Positions 24,890 to 33,495 of a stretch of DNA of 64,000 nt are shown here, piece by piece. Position 1 is the first letter of the stretch; the number at the start of each line of letters is the position of its first letter. The notes below the pieces were generated by a model, which worked only from the letters and a program-made list of their open reading frames with translations, searched no databases and had not been told where the DNA came from. The stretch is from Thermoproteus sp. UBA157 (GTDB lineage: Archaea > Thermoproteota > Thermoprotei > Thermoproteales > Thermoproteaceae): assembly GCA_002497345.1 (NCBI GenBank), contig DANS01000018.1, positions 86,784-150,783 on the forward strand, read 5' to 3'. The translations under genes and the position numbers were made by a program.

Positions 24890-26327
24890 ACCTCACCGAG
24901 GCCCTATCAATCGCCTCAAATATAGTCGGGTGGGCATGGGCGAGCAGCGCCAAGTCCTTCACTTTGGCGTTCACGGCCACGGCCAACGCTATTTCGTTGA
25001 TCACCAGCGAGGCCGCCTCGCCGACTATTTCGCCTCCGATTATCCTTTGGCTCTCCCTCTCGATTATTAGCTTGACGTATCCCTCCCTCGCTCTGTGTAT
25101 CTGGGCGTAGGCGTCGTCCTCAAGAGGATACCTCACAGTAACATACGGGATGCCCTTGGCCTTAGCCCCTTCCTCGTTTATGCCGACCATGGCAGCCTCG
25201 GGCTCGCCGAACAATGTCACCGGTATTGTGTTGAAGTTGACCTCGTAGATGGGATGCCCGTGGAGTATGTTCCAAGCGGCTACCGTGGATTCCTTGACCG
25301 CTGCGTGGAACAACATATATTGGCCAATGACGTCGCCGGCGGCATAGACGTTGGGCTTTCTAGTCCTCATCGTAGAATCGGTGACGACTCTTCCCCTCTC
25401 GACTATGCCGAGCACGTCTAGGCCCTCGACGAGGGGCTTCCTGCCGACTGCCATTATGACCTCCTCGCCCTTGACGTATCCCCTCTTGTCCTGCGATTCG
25501 TATTCGACCACCTTCTCGTCTCCATCCCTCCTTATCGCGACCACCTTGGAGCTAGTCAGAACCTTGACGCCAAGCTTCTTCAAGCTTTCCATTATGTGGA
25601 GCACCACTTCCTCGCTCCACCCGCTGAGGATGCGGGGCAGCATCTCCACGATAGTGACGTCGACGCCCATGCGCGCCAGCATGAAGGCCACCTCGACGCC
25701 TATATAGCCGCCTCCTACTATCACGACCGATTTCGGCAATTTTCTGTACTTGGTCTTATAGCCGAAGAGCTCCGTGCTACCGATGGCCAACTCGGCGCCG
25801 GGTATCGGCAGCTTTATCGGGACCGATCCCGTGGCGATGTGTAGCCATTTGGTCTCCACCTCCTTGCGCCATCCATCGCCCTCGATCCTCACCCTATGTT
25901 CGTCGATTACGTTGGCCACGCCCTTGACGAGCTCCAGGGTGGGGTGCTCCTTGACCTCCCTTATGTGTTGGTAGTAGCGCAGTTCTTGTACCCAGTCCTT
26001 GTGGTCGATCAAGTTCTCCCAAGCGAGCTTTACCTTCTCTACGTCGTTGTTGCCCACCGAGGTTAATATATCCTTAAGGACGTGGAGCAGATGAATGCCT
26101 GTTCTGACGGCCTTGCTCGGTATGCAGCCCTCGTAGAGGCACGAGCCGCCCAAGTTTCCCTTATCGTCCACCATCAATACGTTGAGGCCTCCCTTGGCAA
26201 GCTCAAAAGCTCCGTGATATCCTCCGCCGCCAGCGCCTATGATGACCACGTCGTATCTGTCGCGCAGCGGCTTCTTCAAGAAGTCTGGATCTGTGGGCGG
26301 AAGCACCGGGTACTTCCCGAGCTCCAT
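24879..26327 (-). CDS. lpdA: Dihydrolipoamide dehydrogenase-like flavoprotein disulfide reductase
   Basis: A homodimeric FAD/NAD flavoenzyme of class I disulfide reductases. It has the FAD motif VVIIGAGGGGYHG, the redox disulfide in GGSCLYEGCIPSKA, an NAD-binding VVIVGGGYIGVE, VYAAGDVIG, and the C-terminal catalytic HAHPTIFEA. No 2-oxoacid dehydrogenase E1/E2 genes are nearby. Its position between the two pieces of glutamate synthase suggests it could be an electron donor for that enzyme, but this is inference; a general thiol reductase role is equally possible. It is leaderless, with a TATA at 26347-26356. Confidence 0.88.
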   Translation of the reverse strand: MELGKYPVLPPTDPDFLKKPLRDRYDVVIIGAGGGGYHGAFELAKGGLNVLMVDDKGNLGGSCLYEGCIPSKAVRTGIHLLHVLKDILTSVGNNDVEKVKLAWENLIDHKDWVQELRYYQHIREVKEHPTLELVKGVANVIDEHRVRIEGDGWRKEVETKWLHIATGSVPIKLPIPGAELAIGSTELFGYKTKYRKLPKSVVIVGGGYIGVEVAFMLARMGVDVTIVEMLPRILSGWSEEVVLHIMESLKKLGVKVLTSSKVVAIRRDGDEKVVEYESQDKRGYVKGEEVIMAVGRKPLVEGLDVLGIVERGRVVTDSTMRTRKPNVYAAGDVIGQYMLFHAAVKESTVAAWNILHGHPIYEVNFNTIPVTLFGEPEAAMVGINEEGAKAKGIPYVTVRYPLEDDAYAQIHRAREGYVKLIIERESQRIIGGEIVGEAASLVINEIALAVAVNAKVKDLALLAHAHPTIFEAIDRASVRFKL

Positions 26328-26403
26328 TACTCATTATAATATTACATTATAAAAATTTAGATGGCGTGACGGAAAAGGATCTCGGCTGATTGGGATATAG
26401 CCG

Positions 26404-26427
26404 CTTGTCCGATACAAGGCTTATATA
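26404..26427 (+). promoter_or_regulatory. Promoter of the GOGAT FMN subunit with adjoining inverted repeat
   Basis: The TATA CTTATATA (26420-26427) is centred 24 nt before GTG 26448. An inverted repeat CTTGT-N5-ACAAG (26404-26418) abuts it on the upstream side and would overlap the BRE, a plausible operator position. Confidence 0.4.
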
Positions 26428-26447
26428 CTACATGAAATTTCTATATA

Positions 26448-28502
26448 GTGCGCCAACTGAATATATATCTCCGTCCAGCAGTACATAGAGTACCGGAGTT
26501 CTGGAGCCACGACAGAATAGATTACGTACGTCGCTCCGCTCTGGAAGGCCTCCCCCCATATGCCTTGGAGGAAAACCCAAGCAAGATAGGACGACTTCTC
26601 GACAGGCTGGCCTTCAAGGATCTGCGCCCCCGCGAGGTGAACGAGCTCCTGAAGCGCGCCGAGAGTTTAGACGTAGATGTAGGCATAGACTTCTTTGGCA
26701 CGAGGCTCACGGCTCCTATATACCTTGGAGATATGTCGTTCGGTGCGCTCAGCGGGAACCCTAATATAGCGATAGCCAAGGCCGCCACCGAGGAGGGAGT
26801 GGTGGCCGGCATAGGCGAGGGGGGACTCCACCCCGAGGTGGCCAAGTATAAGAACATAGTAGTGCAGTGGGCCTCCGCGCGCTTCGGCATGGACATGGCT
26901 TTGCTCAAAGCGGGCTTGGCCGTCAATATAAAAATAGGCCAAGGCGCTAAGCCGGGCATAGGGGGCCATCTCCCGGGGAAGAAGGTGACCAAGATAATCG
27001 CTGAGCTCAGGAAGATCCCCGAGGGCAGCGAAGCGCTATCGCCGGCGCCGCATCACGACATATACTCCATAGAGGATTTGGCCCAGCGGGTGAAGGCCTT
27101 GAGGGATCTCACCGGCAAACCCGTCCTCGTGAAGGTGGCCGCCGTAAACAAAATAATGTACGTGGCGGTGGGCGTGGCCAGATCCACCGCAGAGGGCATA
27201 ATAATAGACGGCGCCGGCGCCGGGACGGGCGCCACCCCGGTGTCCGTGCGCAACCACTTGGGCATACCCATAGATTACGCCATACCCGTAGTGGATAAAT
27301 GGCTGAGGGAGAACGGAGTCAGGGAAAACTTTCTAGTGATCGGCGGAGGCATGCTATACAGTGCTTCCGATTTGGCGAAGTTGATAGCGCTAGGCGCTGA
27401 CATGGCCAACATAGGCACAGCCGCCTTGTTGTCCTTCGGGTGCATAATGTGCCATTCGTGCCACACGGGAGGATGCCCGACCTCTCTAACCAATATGATC
27501 GGCGCAAGGCCCGATCTAGATATCAAGTGGGCCTCCGCCATGTTGAGGAGGTATCTGCGCGCGCTGAGGCTCGGCCTGAAGGCCATTCTCTACGCGCTCG
27601 GCATGGATAACCTCAAGGAGCTGGCGGGCCGGAGGGATCTCTTAGGGCTCTACTACGCCGATGAGAGCGTGGCCGCCACCATAGGGGTGGACCTCCTGGC
27701 GAAGGGGGAGATAGCGTTTTACCAAGATTATGTGCCGATATTGCCTCGGGAGTTATACGAGGAGGGGAAGGTCCCCATAACAGGCATGGGCGGCGTGGTG
27801 CCCGGCTACACCTATCCTGCCAGAAGGCCGCTCGATTTGTTGAGAATAGAAGCTGCGCAAGTGACCCACCCGTCGGTGGATCCATACAGAGAAGAGGTCG
27901 ACGTGAGGGTCTATGTGAACGGCTTCGAGTACGACACGCCCGTGGTGGTGCCCGGCTTGGAGCGCGCGGCGGTGATGGCCGGGTACGCGCTCGGGGCGCT
28001 CGTCGACGGCGACGGTTGCCCGGAGCCCCAATACTGCCTATCCTCTATGCCTCACATCAGGCTGCCGCCTCTGAAATATATCGAGCCGAGGGAGGGCGTA
28101 GTTGTAATAGACGAAAGGCTCGGAGGCGATGTCTGGCTGGAGGAGGCCGTGGCCTTGCTGGACGAGAGGGCTAGGCAGGCCGGAATAAGGGAGAAAATGA
28201 CAATCATAGCCGCGGGCCGCCTCTTCAGCGGAGCCGACGTTTACAAGCTGGCCGCTCTGGGCGCCGATCTCGTGGAGCCGCGGGAGGCGTTCGAGCTTCT
28301 GTCGAGCAAACAAGCGCCCAGCTACGCCGTTAAGAGGCGCTGGTACGAGAACCTCATATCGGGCCTCACCAAGGAGCTCAAGTTAGCCATGGGCGCTGGA
28401 GGAATTACGAATTACTTCCACATGATAGGAAATAGGGATCTACTTAGATCTCTAGATGGGAGAATCGCAGAGAAACTCAATGTGGCGTTGGCTGGAAACT
28501 AG
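26448..28502 (+). CDS. Glutamate synthase FMN/Fe-S domain protein with long C-terminal extension
   Basis: The synthase core of glutamate synthase: IKIGQGAKPGIGG (about 161-173), the FMN motif GAGAGTGATP (255-264), strand LVIGGGMLYSASDLAKLIALG (about 296-316), and cluster cysteines C332, C335, C338 and C343 (FGCIMCHSCHTGGCP). It lacks amidotransferase and GXGXG parts, which are at 23228-24889. Beyond about residue 385 lies a 300-residue extension. Within it, IIAAGRLFSGADVYKLAALGAD near residue 585 mimics the earlier barrel strand, suggesting a degenerate duplicated half-barrel. It is leaderless from GTG 26448. Confidence 0.88.
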   Translation: MRQLNIYLRPAVHRVPEFWSHDRIDYVRRSALEGLPPYALEENPSKIGRLLDRLAFKDLRPREVNELLKRAESLDVDVGIDFFGTRLTAPIYLGDMSFGALSGNPNIAIAKAATEEGVVAGIGEGGLHPEVAKYKNIVVQWASARFGMDMALLKAGLAVNIKIGQGAKPGIGGHLPGKKVTKIIAELRKIPEGSEALSPAPHHDIYSIEDLAQRVKALRDLTGKPVLVKVAAVNKIMYVAVGVARSTAEGIIIDGAGAGTGATPVSVRNHLGIPIDYAIPVVDKWLRENGVRENFLVIGGGMLYSASDLAKLIALGADMANIGTAALLSFGCIMCHSCHTGGCPTSLTNMIGARPDLDIKWASAMLRRYLRALRLGLKAILYALGMDNLKELAGRRDLLGLYYADESVAATIGVDLLAKGEIAFYQDYVPILPRELYEEGKVPITGMGGVVPGYTYPARRPLDLLRIEAAQVTHPSVDPYREEVDVRVYVNGFEYDTPVVVPGLERAAVMAGYALGALVDGDGCPEPQYCLSSMPHIRLPPLKYIEPREGVVVIDERLGGDVWLEEAVALLDERARQAGIREKMTIIAAGRLFSGADVYKLAALGADLVEPREAFELLSSKQAPSYAVKRRWYENLISGLTKELKLAMGAGGITNYFHMIGNRDLLRSLDGRIAEKLNVALAGN

Positions 28503-28551
28503 CCTTACGCGGGCTTATTGGTAAAATTTTCCCTAATTCCCCGGGACTCAG

Positions 28552-28610
28552 TATAATAAAAACTATATAGCCTACGAAATGGATGGATACCTACGAGAAA
28601 ACTTTATATA
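28552..28610 (+). promoter_or_regulatory. Two alternative TATA boxes for glutamine synthetase
   Basis: TATAATAA (28552-28559) is 23-24 nt from ATG 28579 and TTTATATA (28603-28610) is 23-24 nt from the in-frame ATG 28630. Both predict leaderless transcripts, differing by 17 N-terminal residues. The second fits the family length better. Confidence 0.45.
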
Positions 28611-28629
28611 CATCCCGAGTGTGGGGGGT

Positions 28630-29931
28630 ATGCCGGACGGGTTAAGCGCCTGGAGAATGCTTAAAGGCGCCGGCGTGAAGTACGTTAAGTTCGTCATAGT
28701 AGACATATATGGTAGGCCCAAGTTGGAGATACTCCCCATAGACGCGGCCCGCGACGCGTTCATAGATGGCATCGCGTACGATGGATCCTCGATACCGGCC
28801 TATACAACCGTCAACAAAAGCGATTTTGTGGCGGAGGTAGATACTAATGCAATATACATAGAAACTTGGAATGATGGAAAGAGCGCACTCGCCTTCACCA
28901 GTACTCTGGACGGAGATAAGCCGCACCCGATGGACCCGCGCAACGCGCTGAAGCAGACCGTCGAGTATGCAAGATCTAAAGGCTACGACGTCAAGATGGG
29001 GGCCGAGGTCGAGTTCTTCATAGTCAGAGGCAACCCGCCATCGCTTGTGGACAACGGAGTCTACTTCGAGGGATACCCGCTTAAGGAGACTTCACCCGTC
29101 GTGGAGGAGATAGTCGAACACTTCTACCTATCGGGCATAGGCTTCACCAAGACGCACCACGAGGTGGCGCCGAGCCAGTTCGAAGTCAATATACCCGCGG
29201 GAGATCCCATCCAGGCGGCGGATCAGATCGTCGTGTTTAAGATATTGGCCAAATCGGTGGCGCAGAAACACGGTCTCACGGCCACGTTCATGCCGAAGCC
29301 CTTCTGGGGCATGAACGGCTCGGGGATGCACATACACGTGAGCTTCTGGCGCGACGGCGTAAACCTCTTCTCGTCATATAAGGAGCCGACGCCGGAGCTC
29401 AAATCGGCAATAGCCGGCGTGTTGGAGAACGCGCTCGCAAACAGCGTGTTCGTAGCGCCTACCGTCAACAGCTACAAACGCTTGGTGCCACACTACGAGG
29501 CGCCCACGCGCGTCGTCTGGGGCCTAGGCAACCGCTCCGCCATGGTCAGAGTGCCGTATTACGGCAAGAAGATAAACAGATTCGAGTACCGCCACCCGGA
29601 CCCCTCCGCCAATCCGTATTTGGGCTTCTCGGCGATAATATTGGCGGCGCTTGACGGCATGGAGAGGAAGCTGGAGCCGCCGAGCCCCGTGGAGGTGGTG
29701 GCCTACGAGCTCGAGGGCGTTAAGGAGACGCCTAGGCATCTCGGCGAAGCCGTCAAGTTAGCATCCGGGGGAGTCGCCGCTAGGGCTCTGCCGCAACAGC
29801 TGGTCAAGGCGTATTTGGAGCTCAAGGAGAAGGAGTGGGCCGACTACTTGGCCGGCGTCGGCGAAGGCTGGGAGAAGACTTGGAACGTGATAACGCGTTG
29901 GGAATACGACAAGTACCTCGACGTAGCCTAA
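28630..29931 (+). CDS. glnA: Glutamine synthetase, type I
   Basis: The cytosolic dodecameric enzyme making glutamine from glutamate, ammonia and ATP. Blocks present are FDGSS-type YDGSSIPAY, the metal site MGAEVEFFI, HHEVAPSQFEVN, KPFWGMNGSGMHIHVSFW, and the ATP/Glu site RFEYRHPDPSANPYL. No adenylylation loop is evident, as in archaeal I-alpha forms. From ATG 28630 it has 433 residues; an upstream ATG 28579 with its own TATA would add MDGYLRENFIYIPSVGG. The stop overlaps the next gene's ATG by 1 nt (TAATG), so glutamine synthesis and an amidotransferase are coupled. Confidence 0.94.
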   Translation: MPDGLSAWRMLKGAGVKYVKFVIVDIYGRPKLEILPIDAARDAFIDGIAYDGSSIPAYTTVNKSDFVAEVDTNAIYIETWNDGKSALAFTSTLDGDKPHPMDPRNALKQTVEYARSKGYDVKMGAEVEFFIVRGNPPSLVDNGVYFEGYPLKETSPVVEEIVEHFYLSGIGFTKTHHEVAPSQFEVNIPAGDPIQAADQIVVFKILAKSVAQKHGLTATFMPKPFWGMNGSGMHIHVSFWRDGVNLFSSYKEPTPELKSAIAGVLENALANSVFVAPTVNSYKRLVPHYEAPTRVVWGLGNRSAMVRVPYYGKKINRFEYRHPDPSANPYLGFSAIILAALDGMERKLEPPSPVEVVAYELEGVKETPRHLGEAVKLASGGVAARALPQQLVKAYLELKEKEWADYLAGVGEGWEKTWNVITRWEYDKYLDVA

Positions 29932-30629
29932 TGTGCCGAATCCTCCTATTTTTCGGAAACCCCTCCCCAACTCTTTTGAAGTCCTTCATCGAGATATCTA
30001 GGAAGGACAGAACGCTCGGCCTTTCGCACGGATCGGGCTGGGGCGTGTTATATGCCCGAAAGGACGAATACGGACTATACAAATCCACGCGGCCTATATG
30101 GGAATCATATATAGATCCTCCTATTGGCTATGAACTATATTTACTACACTCGCGCCTCGCATCTGTAGGAGGCGTGTCGCTCGCCAACACGCACCCCATA
30201 GTCTACGGCGATTTCGCCATCGCCCACAACGGGACTTTCCGAAAGGAGGAGTTGGCTGAGGAGCTCAAGAGGAGGGGGCTCGACGTCAAGACCGGCGGGA
30301 CCACCGACAGCGAGTTGTTCTTGAAGGCTTTCGTGGATCTCGGAGGAGATGTAAATGCCCTAGTCGATTTGTCCAAGATAGCGATCCGCTATATAGATAT
30401 CGAGGAGCCCGTCATGAACATAGCAATAGCGGATTTAAAAAACGCTGAGGCCTATTTCGTGACGTATAGGCTCGTGGAGGAGCCGCATTACGTCCCCGTC
30501 TACCGCGTAGGCGAGATGACGGTCGTATCGTCGGAGCCCCTCGACGACGCGTCGTGGACGCCCTTGCCTAACGGATCCATTTCGAGAGTCTCAAGCGGCG
30601 TTGTGAGCGTCATGAAATTTATTACGTAG
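29931..30629 (+). CDS. Class II glutamine amidotransferase, stand-alone
   Basis: A 232-residue Ntn amidotransferase with Cys2 as nucleophile (MCRILLFFG), LLHSRLASVGGVSLANTHP, AIAHNGTF and the TTDSELFLKAF block. It has no synthase domain, so it resembles the small GAT proteins that serve as glutaminase subunits or modify unknown acceptors. A longer ORF runs back into glnA, but Cys2 chemistry and the TAATG overlap fix the start at 29931. It is linked to glutamine synthetase upstream and NAD synthetase downstream, so it probably uses locally made glutamine; the acceptor is unknown. Confidence 0.88.
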   Translation: MCRILLFFGNPSPTLLKSFIEISRKDRTLGLSHGSGWGVLYARKDEYGLYKSTRPIWESYIDPPIGYELYLLHSRLASVGGVSLANTHPIVYGDFAIAHNGTFRKEELAEELKRRGLDVKTGGTTDSELFLKAFVDLGGDVNALVDLSKIAIRYIDIEEPVMNIAIADLKNAEAYFVTYRLVEEPHYVPVYRVGEMTVVSSEPLDDASWTPLPNGSISRVSSGVVSVMKFIT

Positions 30630-30646
30630 AGAACATAGATCGTAAG

Positions 30647-31501
30647 ATGAACGAATACGTGGCCAAGGCCTTGGCCATAGATTGCGACAGCGTTTCGCGG
30701 TACCTCGTCGAGAGGTTGCGCGAATACATAGAGGAGAGCGGGCTCAAGGGCGGCGTGCTGGGTCTTAGCGGCGGTGTAGACTCGTCGGTCGTGGCGGTCC
30801 TTCTAGCCAAGGCCACCGAGAACTTCTTCCTGCTCCTCATGCCGTCGTCGTCTACGCCGCCCAGAGATATGGAAGACGCCATGAAGATCGTGAAGATGCT
30901 CAACGCCGAGGGGAAATACGCCGTGATATACATAGACGATTACGTAAAGGCTTTGGCCGACGCGGCTAAGGTCGAGGACAAAAAAATCGTGGGCAATATC
31001 AAGGCCCGGATCAGGATGACCCTTCTGTATGCCTATGCTCAGAAGCTCGGCTACCTCGTAGTGGGCACGGGCGATAAGAGCGAATTGATGCTGGGGTACT
31101 TCACCAAATACGGCGACGGCGGTGTTGACGTGCTCCCCATAGGCGATCTCTACAAGACGCAAGTGAGGCAGTTGGGCAAATGCTTGGGCGTCCCCGAGGA
31201 GATAGTGTCGAAGCCTCCCTCGCCGGCCCTCTGGGAGGGGCAGACCGCCGAGGGGGAGCTAGGCGTCGACTACGAGACCATAGATTCCATCCTCTACTTG
31301 CGCTACGAGGAGATGAGGACGCGCGAGGAGATCGCGTCCATGTTGGGGATAGACATGTCGGTGGTGGACAAGATAGACTCCTTGGTCAGAAGAAGCCAAC
31401 ACAAGAGGCTCCCGCCCGAGATATTCAGACTTAGCGGCAGGGCGATCGGGTCCGACTGGAGATACCCAAGGCGGTACTGGAACGTGAGGCCGTGGGCATG
31501 A
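30647..31501 (+). CDS. nadE: NAD synthetase, synthetase subunit
   Basis: Catalyses adenylation and amidation of deamido-NAD. The PP-loop ATP motif is LSGGVDSS (residues 40-47); other blocks are VGTGDKSELMLGYFTKYGDG, LPIGDLYKTQVRQL and the C-terminal QHKRLPPEIF. It lacks a glutaminase domain; that is encoded by the next gene, which overlaps by 4 nt. Together they make a split glutamine-dependent NAD synthetase. Confidence 0.95.
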   Translation: MNEYVAKALAIDCDSVSRYLVERLREYIEESGLKGGVLGLSGGVDSSVVAVLLAKATENFFLLLMPSSSTPPRDMEDAMKIVKMLNAEGKYAVIYIDDYVKALADAAKVEDKKIVGNIKARIRMTLLYAYAQKLGYLVVGTGDKSELMLGYFTKYGDGGVDVLPIGDLYKTQVRQLGKCLGVPEEIVSKPPSPALWEGQTAEGELGVDYETIDSILYLRYEEMRTREEIASMLGIDMSVVDKIDSLVRRSQHKRLPPEIFRLSGRAIGSDWRYPRRYWNVRPWA

Positions 31502-32307
31502 AGATAGAGCTGGCCCAAATAAGGCCCATCTTGGGGGACGTGGAGCGCAACTTCCTCAAACACAAAGAGATTGTGGAGACCAGCGACAGCGATTGCGTCG
31601 TGTTCCCGGAGCTATCGCTGACGGGGTACGTGCTGAAGGATCTCACATTTGAGCTCTTCAGATACAGCGAGATGGCAGTGGAGAGGCTCATCGACGTTGC
31701 CGGGAACAAGTGCGTGGTCGCCGGCACGATAAAGGAGGTGAGACCCGGCATCTTGAGGAATTCGGCGGCCGTCATAGTAGGCGGGAGGATCGACTACGTG
31801 TACAAGTTCTACTTACCCACGTACGGCCTATTTGAGGAGAGGCGCTACTTCCAGCGCGGGGATCCCGCGAGGGACTTGAAGATCTTCCGGCATGCAGGGG
31901 TCAACTTCGGCGTGATGATATGCGAGGACGCCTGGCACCCCGAGCCGGCTGAGGCCTTGGCGTTGATGGGCGCGGACCTTATACTAGTCCCCGCCGCATC
32001 GCCCATGCGTAGGCTGAGCAAATCCCTGGCTATCCAAGACAGCTGGGAGGCCCTCTTGAAGGCGCACGCCCTCATGAACTCGGTGTGGATGGTCTTCGTC
32101 AACACGGTGGGCGCTCAAGAGGAGGAGTTCTTCTGGGGCGGCTCCATGGTCGTGTCGCCGCTGGGCGAGGTCAAACTGAGGCTTAAGACCTTCGAGGAGG
32201 ATAGAGCGACATACGACATCGACTTCGAGGAGCTGAGGAGGGCCCGATTCTTCAGCAGCTTTAGGGACCACATATCCTCGTTCCACAGAGTGTTGGCGAG
32301 GCTCTGA
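31498..32307 (+). CDS. Nitrilase-family glutaminase subunit of NAD synthetase
   Basis: A carbon-nitrogen hydrolase with the catalytic triad E38 (FPELSLTGY), K103 (YKFYLPTYG) and C142 (ICEDAWHP). The segment LPTYGLFEERRYF is the signature of glutaminase domains of glutamine-dependent NAD synthetases. It is co-translated with nadE (ATGA overlap), so it should feed ammonia to it. Bacterial and eukaryotic enzymes have both on one chain. ATG 31498 is chosen over an in-frame GTG 31492 because of the overlap. Confidence 0.9.
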   Translation: MKIELAQIRPILGDVERNFLKHKEIVETSDSDCVVFPELSLTGYVLKDLTFELFRYSEMAVERLIDVAGNKCVVAGTIKEVRPGILRNSAAVIVGGRIDYVYKFYLPTYGLFEERRYFQRGDPARDLKIFRHAGVNFGVMICEDAWHPEPAEALALMGADLILVPAASPMRRLSKSLAIQDSWEALLKAHALMNSVWMVFVNTVGAQEEEFFWGGSMVVSPLGEVKLRLKTFEEDRATYDIDFEELRRARFFSSFRDHISSFHRVLARL

Positions 32308-32330
32308 TTTTTATATAGGCTATATCGAGT

Positions 32331-33491
32331 ATGGCCCGCCTGGCCCGCTATTACCGCGAATACGGGATAAGGATAGTGAAGGGCAGTATGCAGTATCTCT
32401 GGGATGATCAAGGCAGACAATATATCGATTGCAACACGAACCACGGAGTGGCGTTTCTGGGCCACACTAACCCCTACATAGTCGAGGCTGTTAGAAGGCA
32501 ACTGGAGGAGGTGTGGGCGGTCCCCCTTAATTTCGCCACGCCGGCCAGGGAGAGGTTCGTGGAGGCCTTCTCAAAACTGCTCCCGGCTAAGTTCGGCGTT
32601 ATCTTCTTGCAGAACACGGGCACCGAGGCGGTGGAGACCGCCATAAAAATAGCCAAGAAGATCACAAGGAGGCCCACCATAGTGGCCTTCACCAATAGCT
32701 TCCACGGGAGGACCATGGGCTCCCTCTCAGTCACGTGGAACGAAGCATACCGCAAGGCGTTCGAGCCGCTGTATCCCCACGCGAGGTTCGGCAAGTTCAA
32801 CGTGGCCTCCGAGGTCGAGAAAGTAATAGGCGAGGATACGTGTTGCGCAATCGTGGAGCCAATACAGGGAGAAGGCGGCGTTAACCCAGCCACGCCGGAG
32901 TTCCTCAAGGCGCTTCGCGAAGAGACGACGAGGAAGGGGGCCCTCTTGATATTCGACGAGGTGCAGACGGGCTTCGGCAGAACGGGCGCGATCTGGGCGT
33001 TCCAGAAATACGGCGTTGAGCCCGACCTCTTCACGGCGGGCAAGGCGCTAGGCGGCGGCCTCCCCATAGGCGTGGTTGTGGCCAAGGAGGAATACGGCGA
33101 TGTCTTCGAGCCGGGAGAGCACGGCTCGACGTTCGCAGGAAACGCAGTAGTGATGGCGGCGGCCGCCGCGGCGTCTGAGCTGTTATTGAAGGACGACGTG
33201 CCTGCGAGGGCCGAGTCCATGGGCAAGGAGCTCGCCAAAGCCCTCTCCGAGCACGGCTCCAGGATAGGCCTTAGGGTGAAGGGCATGGGGCTTATGCAAG
33301 GGCTGGAGTTGAGAGTTAAGGCGGATCAGTTCATACAGCCGCTCGCCTCCATGGGCGTCTTGGCGTTGACAGCCGGCATGAACGTCTTGAGGTTCCTACC
33401 CCCCTATATGATAACCAGGGAGGACGTGGAGCGCATCGGCCGAGCCGTGTCCGCGGTGTTGAGGAGCGCTGATATAGGACGGGGCGCGTGA
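32331..33491 (+). CDS. Class III aminotransferase (LysJ/ArgD type)
   Basis: A PLP enzyme of the acetylornithine/LysW-gamma-lysine aminotransferase group, 386 residues. It shows LQNTGTEAVETAIKIAKK, the FHGRTMGSLS block, IVEPIQGEGG, LIFDEVQTGFGRTG and the Schiff-base lysine in FTAGKALGGGLPIG. In Thermoproteales one such enzyme often serves both arginine and lysine synthesis on LysW carriers; no lysW gene is in the window, so the pathway is inferred. A TTTTTATATA element lies upstream, 18-19 nt from the ATG, slightly short of the usual spacing. Confidence 0.88.
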   Translation: MARLARYYREYGIRIVKGSMQYLWDDQGRQYIDCNTNHGVAFLGHTNPYIVEAVRRQLEEVWAVPLNFATPARERFVEAFSKLLPAKFGVIFLQNTGTEAVETAIKIAKKITRRPTIVAFTNSFHGRTMGSLSVTWNEAYRKAFEPLYPHARFGKFNVASEVEKVIGEDTCCAIVEPIQGEGGVNPATPEFLKALREETTRKGALLIFDEVQTGFGRTGAIWAFQKYGVEPDLFTAGKALGGGLPIGVVVAKEEYGDVFEPGEHGSTFAGNAVVMAAAAAASELLLKDDVPARAESMGKELAKALSEHGSRIGLRVKGMGLMQGLELRVKADQFIQPLASMGVLALTAGMNVLRFLPPYMITREDVERIGRAVSAVLRSADIGRGA

Positions 33492-33495
33492 GGAC

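Noticed and set aside
23400..24890. A+T-rich blocks as inserted mobile DNA
   Set aside because: Reading frames continue through them, no terminal repeats or target duplications are seen, and in MetRS the block encodes conserved residues.
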